Origin: Setophaga petechia
Taxonomy: Eukaryota > Chordata > Aves > Passeriformes > Parulidae
Reading direction: 5' to 3'
Assembly: GCA_024362935.1 (NCBI GenBank)
Contig: JANCRA010000065.1
Location: forward strand, 3,100,001-3,164,000
Length of the DNA: 64,000 bases
The notes beneath the pieces are model-generated. The model had not been told where the DNA came from, searched no databases, and saw only the letters and a list, made by a program, of their open reading frames with translations. A program made the position numbers and the translations under genes. Shown here piece after piece: positions 44,788 through 57,399 of the stretch (its first letter is position 1; every line of letters starts with the position of its first letter).

Positions 44788-47700
44788 GTGGGAAAGTACT
44801 GTTTTCTAGCACTTTGCAGGCTGCTAACACAATCCCAGTGCTGTGTAGCAATTAACTTGTCACTGCACTGCAGTAAGTGTTTCTTGTCACCTACATCTAA
44901 GCAAATAGCTTTTTCACTATGTCTCGCAAGGAGAAAACCTTCCTGCTCACTAAACAACTTCCATCGTGTTGTAGATGTTGCAGAGAGGGCTGCAGTGTGT
45001 TTTGCAAAATATAAAAGAAAGTTGTCTAAGACGCCTTCCTTTCAAGTATTAATGTGAAGGGAAAGGCAAGAGAGTGGGAAAGTACTGTTTTCTAGCACTT
45101 TGCAAGCTGCTAACACAATCGCAGTGCTGTGTAGCAATTAGCTTGTCAGTGCACGGCAGTAAGTGTTTCTTGATACCTACATCTGAGCAAACAGCTTTTT
45201 CACTTTGTCTCGCAAGGAGAAAACCTTCCTGCTCACTAAACATCTCCTATCGTGCTCTAGAAGTTGCACAGAGGGCTGCAGAGTTTTTTGACACAAGAAA
45301 AAGAAAGTTGTCTAAGATGCCTTCCTTTCAAGTATTAATGTGAAGGGAAAGGCAAGAGAGTGGGAAAGTACTGTTTTCTAGCACTTTGCAGGCTGCTAAC
45401 ACAATCCCAGTTCTGTGTAGCAATTAGCTGTTCAGTGCACTGCATTACGTGTTTCTTGTCACCTACATCTAAGCAAAAAGCTTTGTCACTATGTCTCGCA
45501 AGGAGAAAACCTTCCTGCTCACTAAACATTTCCTATCGTGTTCTAGAAGTTGCACAGAGGGCTGCAGTGTGTTTTGAGACAAGAAAAAGAAAGTTGTCTA
45601 AGACGCCTTCCTTTCAAGTATTAATGTGAAGGGAAAGGCAAGAGAGTGGGAAAGTACTGTTTTCTAGCACTTTGCAAGCTGCTAACACAATCCCAGTTCT
45701 GTGTAGCAATTAGCTTTTCAGTGCACTGCAGTAAGTGTTTCTTGTCACCTACATCTAAGCAAATAGCTTTTTCACTATGTCTCGCAAGGAGAAAACCTTC
45801 CTGCTCACTAAACAACTTCCATCGCGTTGTAGATGTTGCAGAGAGGGCTGCAGAGTTTTTTGACAAAAGAAAAAGAAAGTTGTCTAAGATGCCTTCCTTT
45901 CAAGTATTAATGTGAAGGGAAAGGCAAGAGAGTGGGAAAGTACTGTTTTCTAGCACTTTGCAAGCTGCTAACACAATCGCAGTGCTGTGTACCAGTTAGC
46001 TTTTCAGTGCACTGCAGTAAGTGTTTCTTGTCACCTACATCTAAGCAAATAGCTTTTTCACTATGTCTCGCAAGGAGAAAACCTTCCTGCTCACTAACCA
46101 ACTTCCATCGTGTTGTAGATGTTGCAGAGAGGGCTGCAGAGTTTTTTGACACAAGAAAAAGAAAGTTGTCTAAGATGCCTTCCTTTCAAGTATTAATGTG
46201 AAGGGAAAGGCAAGAGAGTGGGAAAGTACTGTTTTCTAATACTTTGAGAGCTGCTAACACAATCCCAGTGCTGTGTACCAATTAACTTGTCACTGCACTG
46301 CAGTAAGTGTTTCTTGATACCTACATCTAAGCAAATAGCTTTTTCACTATGTCTCCCAAGGAGAAAACCTTCCTGCTAACTGAACATCTCCTATCGTGTT
46401 CTAGAAGTTGCACAGAGGGCTGCAGTGTGTTTTGACACAAGAAAAAGAAAGTTGTCTAAGACGCCTTCCTTTTAAGTAGTAATGCGTAGGGAAAGGCAAG
46501 AGAGAGGGAAAGTACTGTTTTCTAGCACTTTGCAAGCTGCTAACACAATCGCAGTGCTGTGTAGCAATTAGCTTGTCATTGCACGGCAGGAAGTGTTTCT
46601 TGATACCTACATCTGAGCAAATAGCTTTTTCACTTTGTCTTGCAAGGGGAAAACGTTGCTGCTCACTAAACAACTTCCATCGTGTTGTAGAAGTTGCACA
46701 GAGGGCTGCAGTGTGTTTTGCAAAATATAAAAGAAAGTTGTCTAAGACGCCTTCCTTTCAAGTATTAATGTGAAGGGAAAGGCAAGAGAGTGGGAAAGTA
46801 CTGTTTTCTAGCACTTTGCAGGCTGCTAACACAATCGCAGTGCTGTGTAGCAGTTAGCTGTTCAGTGCACTGCAGTAAGTGTTTATTGTCACCTACATCT
46901 AAGCAAATAGCTTTTTCACTATGTCTCCCAAGGAGAAAACCTTCTTGCTCACTAAACATCTCCTATCGTGTTCTAGAAGTTGAACAGAGGGCTGCAGTGT
47001 GTTCTGTAACAAGAAAAAGAAAGTTGTCTAAGACGCCTTCCTTTCAAGTATTAATGTGAAGGGAAAGGCAAGAGAGTGGGAAAGTACTGTTTTCTAGCAC
47101 TTTGCAAGCTGCTAACACAATCGCAGTGCTGTGTAGCAATTAGCTTGTCAGTGCACGGCAGTAAGTGTTTCTTGATACCTACATCTGAGCAAATAGCTTT
47201 TTCACTTTGTCTCGCAAGGGGAAAACGTTGCTGCTCACTAAACAACTTCCATCGTGTTGTAGATGTTGCAGAGAGGGCTGCAGTGTGTTTTGCAAAATGT
47301 AAAAGAAAGTTGTCTAAGACGCCTTCCTTTCAAGTATTAATGTGAAGGGAAAGGCAAGAGAGTGGGAAAGTACTGTTTTCTAGCACTTTGCAAGCTGCCA
47401 AAACAATCCCAGTTCTGTGTAGCAATTAGCTGTTCAGTGCACTGCATTACGTGTTTCTTGTCACCTACATCTAAGCAAAAAGCTTTGTCACTATGTCTCG
47501 CAAGGAGAAAACCTTCCTGCTCACTAAACATTTCCTATCGTGTTCTAGAAGTTGCACAGAGGGCTGCAGTGTGTTTTGCAGCAAGAAAAAGAAAGTTGTC
47601 TAAGACGCCTTCCTTTCAAGTATTAATGTGAAGGGAAAGGCAAGAGAGTGGGAAAGTACTGTTTTCTAGCACTTTGCAAGCTGCTAACACAATCCCAGTT

Positions 47701-49077
47701 CTGTGTAGCAATTAGCTTTTCAGTGCACTGCAGTAAGTGTTTCTTGTCACCTACATCTAAGCAAATAGCTTTTTCACTATGTCTCGCAAGGAGAAAACCT
47801 TCCTGCTCACTAAACAACTTCCATCGCGTTGTAGATGTTGCAGAGAGGGCTGCAGAGTTTTTTGACACAAGAAAAAGAAAGTTGTCTAAGATGCCTTCCT
47901 TTCAAGTATTAATGTGAAGGGAAAGGCAAGAGAGTGGGAAAGTACTGTTTTCTAGCACTTTGCAGGCTGCTAACACAATCGCAGTGCTGTGTAGCAGTTA
48001 GCTGTTCAGTGCACTGCAGTAAGTGTTTCTTGTCACCTACATCTAAGCAAATAGCTTTTTCACTATGTCTCCCAAGGAGAAAACTTTCTTGCTCACTAAA
48101 CATTTCCTATCGTGTTCTAGAAGTTGCACAGAGGGCTGCAGTGTGTTCTGTAACAAGAAAAAGAAAGTTGTCTAAGACGCCTTCCTTTCAAGTATTAATG
48201 TGAAGGGAAAGGCAAGAGAGTGGGAAAGTACTGTTTTCTAGCACTTTGCAAGCTGCTAACACAATCCCAGTTCTGTGTAGCAATTAGCTGTTCAGTGCAC
48301 TGCAGTAAGTGTTTCTTGTCACCTACATCTAAGCAAATAACTTTTTCACTATGTCTCGCAAGGAGAAAACCTTCCTGCTCACTAAACAACTTCCATCGTG
48401 TTGTAGATGTTGCAGAGAGGGCTGCAGAGTTTTTTGACACAAGAAAAAGAAAGTTGTCTAAGATGCCTTCCTTTCAAGTATTAATGTGAAGGGAAAGGCA
48501 AGAGAGTGGGAAAGTACTGTTTTCTAGCACTTTGCAAGCTGCTAACACAATCGCAGTGCTGTGTACCCATTAGCTTTTCAGTGCACTGCAGTAAGTGTTT
48601 CTTGTCACCTACATCTAAGCAAATAGCTTTTTCACTATGTCTCGCAAGGAGAAAACCTTCCTGCTCACTAAACAACTTCCATCGTGTTCTAGAAGTTGAA
48701 CAGAGGGCTGCAGTTTGTTCTGTAACAAGAAAAAGAAAGTTGTCTAAGACGCCTTCCTTTCAAGTATTAATGTGAAGGGAAAGGCAAGAGAGTGGGAAAG
48801 TACTGTTTTCTAGCACTTTGCAAGCTGCTAACACAATCCCAGTGCTGTGTAGCAATTAGCTTGTCAGTGCACGGCAGTAAGTCTTTCTTGATACCTACAT
48901 CTGAGCAAATAGCTTTTTCACTTTGTCTCGCAAGGAGAAAACCTTCCTCCTCACTAAACATCTCCTATCGTGCTCTAGAAGTTGCATAGAGGACTGCAGT
49001 GTGTTTTGCAAAAAGTAAAAGAAAGTTGTCTAAGACGCCTTCCTTTCAAGTATTAATGTGAAGGGAAAGGCAAGAGA
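44788..49077 (+). repeat. HOR block G: 15 monomers
   Basis: Exactly 15 x 286 bp, order a j' o h' i' e f m n o h' s p q r. Compared with E, three monomers (858 bp) are gone. The monomer at 45932 is a clean i/l chimera: left half type i (TACCAGTTAGC), right half type l (GTTGTAGATGTTGCAG, then AAGATGCC), followed by e. Private variants: TTTTGAGACAAG near 45577, GACAAAAG near 45862 and CACTAACCAAC near 46094. Confidence 0.92.
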
Positions 49078-50664
49078 GTGGGAAAGTACTGTTTTCTATC
49101 ACTTTGAAAGCTGCTTACCCAATCCCAGTTTTGTCCCGCTTCGTAGTTCGCCGTTCAGAAGCTGCCGCAGTCTCTTTTTCCCGGAGAAGGAGAAGACGCT
49201 TCTTGGCGCGAAGAATCTGGTGTCGTTACGCCGATCGCGGCGTGCTCCGGAGAACAGCTACGGCCGAGAGACACCCGGAAGCGGCGCTTAAAGGCACAGT
49301 GCTCCGTCTCCTGGTCTTTAGCGTCTCCTGCCGGCTACACCTTAGCAAAAAGCTTTTTCATTATGTCTCGCCAGGAGAAACTGTGTCTGTTCACAAAAAA
49401 CCTCCCATCGTGCTCTAGAGGTTGCAGGCAGCTCTGCAGCGTGTTTTGCAACAAGAAAAAGTAACTTGTCCAAAAAAGCCATCAATTTGAATGTTCCTGG
49501 AAAGGGAAAATGCAGGAGAGCGGATAGGTACTGTTTTCTACCAGTTTGCAAGCTGGACACACAATCCCAGTGTTCTACTACGATTGACTTTGCAGTGCAC
49601 TGTAATAATTGCCTATTGTTACTACATCTAAGCCAATAGCGTTTGCATTATATCTCTTCAGGAGAAACTGTACCAGTTCAGAAAACAACTCTCATTTTTT
49701 CTAGAAGTTGCATGGAGGTGTGCAGAGTGTTTTGCAAGAAGCAAAAGAAAGTTGTCCAAAACTGCTGCCATTCGAATAGTAATGCCAATGGAAAAGGCAG
49801 GAGAGTGGAAAGGTGCTGTTTTCTATCTGTTTGTAAGCTGCTTACACAATCCCAGAGTTGTGCAGCAATTAGTTTTTCAGTGCACTGTAGTAGGTGCCTC
49901 TTTTCACCTGCATCTAAGCAAATTGCTTTTTCCCCATGTCTCGCAAGGAGAAACTGAGCCAGTTCAGAAAACATCTCCCATCGAGTTCTAGAGATTGCAG
50001 GCAGGTGTGCAGAGTGTTTTGCAAGAAGCAAAAGAAAGTTGTCTAAAACGCCTTGCATTCAAATAGAAATGTGAATAGAAAAGGCAGGAGAAGGGAGAGG
50101 TACTGTTTTCAATCAGTTTGCAACCTGCTTACACAATCTGCGTGTTGTGCAGCAATTAGCTTGCAGTGCACTGTAGTAGGTGCCTCTTTTCACCTATATC
50201 TAAGCAAATTGCTTTTTCCCCATGTCTTGCAAAGAGAAACTGAGCCAGTTCAGAAAATATCTCCCATCGACTTCTAGAGATTGCAGGCAGGTGTGCAGAG
50301 TGTTTTGCAAGAAGCCAAAGAAAGTTGTCTAAAATTCTTTCCATTCGAATAGTAATGTGCATGGAAAAGGCAGGAAGAGTGGAAAGGTACTGTTTTCTAT
50401 CACTTTGCAAGCTGGGCACACAATCCCAGTGTTGTGCATCTATTAGCTTTGCAGTGCACTGCAGTAACTGCCTGTGGTAACCTACATCTAAGCAAAAAGC
50501 TTTTTCACTATCTCTCACTAGGAGAAAATGTTCCTGCTCATTAAACAACTTCCATCGTGCTGTACAGGTTGCACAGAGGGCTGCAGAATGTTTTGCAGCA
50601 AGAAAAAGAAAGTTGTCTAAGACGCCTTCCTTTCAAGTATTAATGTGAAGGGAAAGGCAAGAGA
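49078..50664 (+). repeat. Cassette 7
   Basis: 1,587 bp. The d4 end has GCAGC, like cassettes 1-4, in contrast to neighbouring cassettes 5, 6, 8 and 9. Confidence 0.95.
49129..49334 (+). promoter_or_regulatory. CpG-rich block 7, candidate promoter
   Basis: Same as block 1: CCAAT at 49119-49123, palindrome at 49200-49215, ETS core at 49275-49281. Confidence 0.5.
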
Positions 50665-53600
50665 GTGGGAAAGTACTGTTTTCTAGCACTTTGCAGGCTG
50701 CTAACACAATCCCAGTGCTGTGTAGCAATTAACTTGTCACTGCACTGCAGTAAGTGTTTCTTGTCACCTACATCTAAGCAAATAGCTTTTTCACTATGTC
50801 TCGCAAGGAGAAAACCTTCCTGCTCACTAAACAACTTCCATCGTGTTGTAGATGTTGCAGAGAGGGCTGCAGTGTGTTTTGCAAAATATAAAAGAAAGTT
50901 GTCTAAGACGCCTTCCTTTCAAGTATTAATGTGAAGGGAAAGGCAAGAGAGTGGGAAAGTACTGTTTTCTAGCACTTTGCAAGCTGCTAACACAATCGCA
51001 GTGCTGTGTAGCAATTAGCTTGTCAGTGCACGGCAGTAAGTGTTTCTTGATACCTACATCTGAGCAAACAGCTTTTTCACTTTGTCTCGCAAGGAGAAAA
51101 CCTTCCTGCTCACTAAACATCTCCTATCGTGCTCTAGAAGTTGCACAGAGGGCTGCAGAGTTTTTTGACACAAGAAAAAGAAAGTTGTCTAAGATGCCTT
51201 CCTTTCAAGTATTAATGTGAAGGGAAAGGCAAGAGAGTGGGAAAGTACTGTTTTCTAGCACTTTGCAGGCTGCTAACACAATCCCAGTTCTGTGTAGCAA
51301 TTAGCTGTTCAGTGCACTGCATTACGTGTTTCTTGTCACCTACATCTAAGCAAAAAGCTTTGTCACTATGTCTCGCAAGGAGAAAACCTTCCTGCTCACT
51401 AAACATTTCCTATCGTGTTCTAGAAGTTGCACAGAGGGCTGCAGTGTGTTTTGACACAAGAAAAAGAAAGTTGTCTAAGACGCCTTCCTTTCAAGTATTA
51501 ATGTGAAGGGAAAGGCAAGAGAGTGGGAAAGTACTGTTTTCTAGCACTTTGCAAGCTGCTAACACAATCCCAGTTCTGTGTAGCAATTAGCTTTTCAGTG
51601 CACTGCAGTAAGTGTTTCTTGTCACCTACATCTAAGCAAATAGCTTTTTCACTATGTCTCGCAAGGAGAAAACCTTCCTGCTCACTAAACAACTTCCATC
51701 GCGTTGTAGATGTTGCAGAGAGGGCTGCAGAGTTTTTTGACACAAGAAAAAGAAAGTTGTCTAAGATGCCTTCCTTTCAAGTATTAATGTGAAGGGAAAG
51801 GCAAGAGAGTGGGAAAGTACTGTTTTCTAGCACTTTGCAAGCTGCTAACACAATCGCAGTGCTGTGTACCAGTTAGCTTTTCAGTGCACTGCAGTAAGTG
51901 TTTCTTGTCACCTACATCTAAGCAAATAGCTTTTTCACTATGTCTCGCAAGGAGAAAACCTTCCTGCTCTCTAAACAACTTCCATCGTGTTCTAGAAGTT
52001 GAACAGAGGGCTGCAGTTTGTTCTGTAACAAGAAAAAGAAAGTTGTCTAAGACGCCTTCCTTTCAAGTATTAATGTGAAGGGAAAGGCAAGAGAGTGGGA
52101 AAGTACTGTTTTCTAGCACTTTGCAAGCTGCTAACACAATCCCAGTGCTGTGTAGCAATTAGCTTGTCAGTGCACGGCAGTAAGTGTTTCTTGTCACCTA
52201 CATCTGAGCAAACAGCTTTTTCACTTTGTCTCGCAAGGAGAAAACCTTCCTGCTCACTAAACATCTTCTATCGTGCTCTAGAAGTTGCACAGAGGGCTGC
52301 AGAGTTTTTTGACACAAGAAAAAGAAAGTTGTCTAAGATGCCTTCCTTTCAAGTATTAATGTGAAGGGAAAGGCAAGAGAGTGGGAAAGTACTGTTTTCT
52401 AGCACTTTGCAGGCTGCTAACACAATCGCAGTGCTGTGTAGCAGTTAGCTTTTCAGTGCACTGCAGTAAGTGTTTCTTGTCACCTACATCTAAGCAAAGA
52501 GCTTTTTCACTATGTCTCCCAAGGAGAAAACCTTCTTGCTCACTAAACATCTCCTATCGTGTTCTAGAAGTTGAACAGAGGGCTGCAGTGTGTTCTGTAA
52601 CAAGAAAAAGAAAGTTGTCTAAGACGCCTTCCTTTCAAGTATTAATGTGAAGGGAAAGGCAAGAGAGAGGGAAAGTAATGTTTTCTAGCACTTTGCAAGC
52701 TGCTAACACCGTACTAGTGCTGTGTAGCAGTTAGCTTTTCAGTGCACTGCAGTAAGTGTTTCTTGTCACCTACATCTAAGCAAATAGGTTTTTCACTATG
52801 TCTCGCAAGGAGAAAACCTTCCTGCTCACTAAACAACTTCCATCGTGTTGTAGATGTTGCAGAGAGGGCTGCAGAGTTTTTTGACACAAGAAAAAGAAAG
52901 TTGTCTAAGATGCCTTCCTTTCAAGTATTAATGTGAAGGGAAAGGCAAGAGAGTGGGAAAGTACTGTTTTCTAATACTTTGAGAGCTGCTAACACAATCC
53001 CAGTGCTGTGTACCAATTAACTTGTCACTGCACTGCAGTAAGTGTTTCTTGATACCTACATCTAAGCAAATAGCTTTTTCACTATGTCTCCCAAGGAGAA
53101 AACCTTCCTGCTAACTGAACATCTCCTATCGTGTTCTAGAAGTTGCACAGAGGGCTGCAGTGTGTTTTGACACAAGAAAAAGAAAGTTGTCTAAGACGCC
53201 TTCCTTTTAAGTAGTAATGCGTAGGGAAAGGCAAGAGAGAGGGAAAGTACTGTTTTCTAGCACTTTGCAAGCTGCTAACACAATCGCAGTGCTGTGTAGC
53301 AATTAGCTTGTCATTGCACGGCAGGAAGTGTTTCTTGATACCTACATCTGAGCAAATAGCTTTTTCACTTTGTCTTGCAAGGGGAAAACGTTGCTGCTCA
53401 CTAAACAACTTCCATCGTGTTGTAGAAGTTGCACAGAGGGCTGCAGTGTGTTTTGCAAAATATAAAAGAAAGTTGTCTAAGACGCCTTCCTTTCAAGTAT
53501 TAATGTGAAGGGAAAGGCAAGAGAGTGGGAAAGTACTGTTTTCTAGCACTTTGCAGGCTGCTAACACAATCGCAGTGCTGTGTAGCAGTTAGCTGTTCAG

Positions 53601-55812
53601 TGCACTGCAGTAAGTGTTTATTGTCACCTACATCTAAGCAAATAGCTTTTTCACTATGTCTCCCAAGGAGAAAACCTTCTTGCTCACTAAACATCTCCTA
53701 TCGTGTTCTAGAAGTTGAACAGAGGGCTGCAGTGTGTTCTGTAACAAGAAAAAGAAAGTTGTCTAAGACGCCTTCCTTTCAAGTATTAATGTGAAGGGAA
53801 AGGCAAGAGAGTGGGAAAGTACTGTTTTCTAGCACTTTGCAAGCTGCTAACACAATCGCAGTGCTGTGTAGCAATTAGCTTGTCAGTGCACGGCAGTAAG
53901 TGTTCCTTGATACCTACATCTGAGCAAATAGCTTTTTCACTTTGTCTCGCAAGGGGAAAACGTTGCTGCTCACTAAACAACTTCCATCGTGTTGTAGATG
54001 TTGCAGAGAGGGCTGCAGTGTGTTTTGCAAAATGTAAAAGAAAGTTGTCTAAGACGCCTTCCTTTCAAGTATTAATGTGAAGGGAAAGGCAAGAGAGTGG
54101 GAAAGTACTGTTTTCTAGCACTTTGCAAGCTGCCAAAACAATCCCAGTTCTGTGTAGCAATTAGCTGTTCAGTGCACTGCATTACGTGTTTCTTGTCACC
54201 TACATCTAAGCAAAAAGCTTTGTCACTATGTCTCGCAAGGAGAAAACCTTCCTGCTCACTAAACATTTCCTATCGTGTTCTAGAAGTTGCACAGAGGGCT
54301 GCAGTGTGTTTTGCAGCAAGAAAAAGAAAGTTGTCTAAGACGCCTTCCTTTCAAGTATTAATGTGAAGGGAAAGGCAAGAGAGTGGGAAAGTACTGTTTT
54401 CTAGCACTTTGCAAGCTGCTAACACAATCCCAGTTCTGTGTAGCAATTAGCTTTTCAGTGCACTGCAGTAAGTGTTTCTTGTCACCTACATCTAAGCAAA
54501 TAGCTTTTTCACTATGTCTCGCAAGGAGAAAACCTTCCTGCTCACTAAACAACTTCCATCGCGTTGTAGATGTTGCAGAGAGGGCTGCAGAGTTTTTTGA
54601 CACAAGAAAAAGAAAGTTGTCTAAGATGCCTTCCTTTCAAGTATTAATGTGAAGGGAAAGGCAAGAGAGTGGGAAAGTACTGTTTTCTAGCACTTTGCAG
54701 GCTGCTAACACAATCGCAGTGCTGTGTAGCAGTTAGCTGTTCAGTGCACTGCAGTAAGTGTTTCTTGTCACCTACATCTAAGCAAATAGCTTTTTCACTA
54801 TGTCTCCCAAGGAGAAAACTTTCTTGCTCACTAAACATTTCCTATCGTGTTCTAGAAGTTGCACAGAGGGCTGCAGTGTGTTCTGTAACAAGAAAAAGAA
54901 AGTTGTCTAAGACGCCTTCCTTTCAAGTATTAATGTGAAGGGAAAGGCAAGAGAGTGGGAAAGTACTGTTTTCTAGCACTTTGCAAGCTGCTAACACAAT
55001 CCCAGTTCTGTGTAGCAATTAGCTGTTCAGTGCACTGCAGTAAGTGTTTCTTGTCACCTACATCTAAGCAAATAACTTTTTCACTATGTCTCGCAAGGAG
55101 AAAACCTTCCTGCTCACTAAACAACTTCCATCGTGTTGTAGATGTTGCAGAGAGGGCTGCAGAGTTTTTTGACACAAGAAAAAGAAAGTTGTCTAAGATG
55201 CCTTCCTTTCAAGTATTAATGTGAAGGGAAAGGCAAGAGAGTGGGAAAGTACTGTTTTCTAGCACTTTGCAAGCTGCTAACACAATCGCAGTGCTGTGTA
55301 CCCATTAGCTTTTCAGTGCACTGCAGTAAGTGTTTCTTGTCACCTACATCTAAGCAAATAGCTTTTTCACTATGTCTCGCAAGGAGAAAACCTTCCTGCT
55401 CACTAAACAACTTCCATCGTGTTCTAGAAGTTGAACAGAGGGCTGCAGTTTTTTCTGTAACAAGAAAAAGAAAGTTGTCTAAGACACCTTCCTTTCAAGT
55501 ATTAATGTGAAGGGAAAGGCAAGAGAGTGGGAAAGTACTGTTTTCTAGCACTTTGCAAGCTGCTAACACAATCCCAGTGCTGTGTAGCAATTAGCTTGTC
55601 AGTGCACGGCAGTAAGTCTTTCTTGATACCTACATCTGAGCAAATAGCTTTTTCACTTTGTCTCGCAAGGAGAAAACCTTCCTCCTCACTAAACATCTCC
55701 TATCGTGCTCTAGAAGTTGCATAGAGGACTGCAGTGTGTTTTGCAAAAAGTAAAAGAAAGTTGTCTAAGACGCCTTCCTTTCAAGTATTAATGTGAAGGG
55801 AAAGGCAAGAGA
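50665..55812 (+). repeat. HOR block H: 18 monomers, duplicate of E
   Basis: Exactly 18 x 286 bp, same order as D and E, sharing the E-only variants at offset 16,201 bp (52497, 52676 and 53905). Its own private variants, GCAGTTTTTTCTG and AAGACACC near 55446-55487, show that it is a separate locus. Confidence 0.92.
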
Positions 55813-57399
55813 GTGGGAAAGTACTGTTTTCTATCACTTTGAAAGCTGCTTACCCAATCCCAGTTTTGTCCCGCTTCGTAGTTCGCCGTTCAGAAGCTGC
55901 CGCAGTCTCTTTTTCCCGGAGAAGGAGAAGACGCTTCTTGGCGCGAAGAATCTGGTGTCGTTACGCCGATCGCGGCGTGCTCCGGAGAACAGCTACGGCC
56001 GAGAGACACCCGGAAGCGGCGCTTAAAGGCACAGTGCTCCGTCTCCTGGTCTTTAGCGTCTCCTGCCGGCTACACCTTAGCAAAAAGCTTTTTCATTATG
56101 TCTCGCCAGGAGAAACTGTGTCTGTTCACAAAAAACCTCCCATCGTGCTCTAGAGGTTGCAGGCAGCTCTGCAGCGTGTTTTGCAACAAGAAAAAGTAAC
56201 TTGTCCAAAAAAGCCATCAATTTGAATGTTCCTGGAAAGGGAAAATGCAGGAGAGCGGATAGGTACTGTTTTCTACCAGTTTGCAAGCTGGACACACAAT
56301 CCCAGTGTTCTACTACGATTGACTTTGCAGTGCACTGTAATAATTGCCTATTGTTACTACATCTAAGCCAATAGCGTTTGCATTATATCTCTTCAGGAGA
56401 AACTGTACCAGTTCAGAAAACAACTCTCATTTTTTCTAGAAGTTGCATGGAGGTGTGCAGAGTGTTTTGCAAGAAGCAAAAGAAAGTTGTCCAAAACTGC
56501 TGCCATTCGAATAGTAATGCCAATGGAAAAGGCAGGAGAGTGGAAAGGTGCTGTTTTCTATCTGTTTGTAAGCTGCTTACACAATCCCAGAGTTGTGCAG
56601 CAATTAGTTTTTCAGTGCACTGTAGTAGGTGCCTCTTTTCACCTGCATCTAAGCAAATTGCTTTTTCCCCATGTCTCGCAAGGAGAAACTGAGCCAGTTC
56701 AGAAAACATCTCCCATCGAGTTCTAGAGATTGCAGGCAGGTGTGCAGAGTGTTTTGCAAGAAGCAAAAGAAAGTTGTCTAAAACGCCTTGCATTCAAATA
56801 GAAATGTGAATAGAAAAGGCAGGAGAAGGGAGAGGTACTGTTTTCAATCAGTTTGCAACCTGCTTACACAATCTGCGTGTTGTGCAGCAATTAGCTTGCA
56901 GTGCACTGTAGTAGGTGCCTCTTTTCACCTATATCTAAGCAAATTGCTTTTTCCCCATGTCTTGCAAAGAGAAACTGAGCCAGTTCAGAAAATATCTCCC
57001 ATCGACTTCTAGAGATTGCAGGCAGGTGTGCAGAGTGTTTTGCAAGAAGCCAAAGAAAGTTGTCTAAAATTCTTTCCATTCGAATAGTAATGTGCATGGA
57101 AAAGGCAGGAAGAGTGGAAAGGTACTGTTTTCTATCACTTTGCAAGCTGGGCACACAATCCCAGTGTTGTGCATCTATTAGCTTTGCAGTGCACTGCAGT
57201 AACTGCCTGTGGTAACCTACATCTAAGCAAAAAGCTTTTTCACTATCTCTCACTAGGAGAAAATGTTCCTGCTCATTAAACAACTTCCATCGTGCTGTAC
57301 AGGTTGCACAGAGGGCTGCAGAATGTTTTGAAGCAAGAAAAAGAAAGTTGTCTAAGACGCCTTCCTTTCAAGTATTAATGTGAAGGGAAAGGCAAGAGA
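55813..57399 (+). repeat. Cassette 8
   Basis: 1,587 bp, with the same GAAGC d4-end variant as cassette 5, as expected if H plus its cassette was copied from E. Confidence 0.95.
55864..56069 (+). promoter_or_regulatory. CpG-rich block 8, candidate promoter
   Basis: Same as block 1: CCAAT at 55854-55858, palindrome at 55935-55950, ETS core at 56010-56016. Confidence 0.5.
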
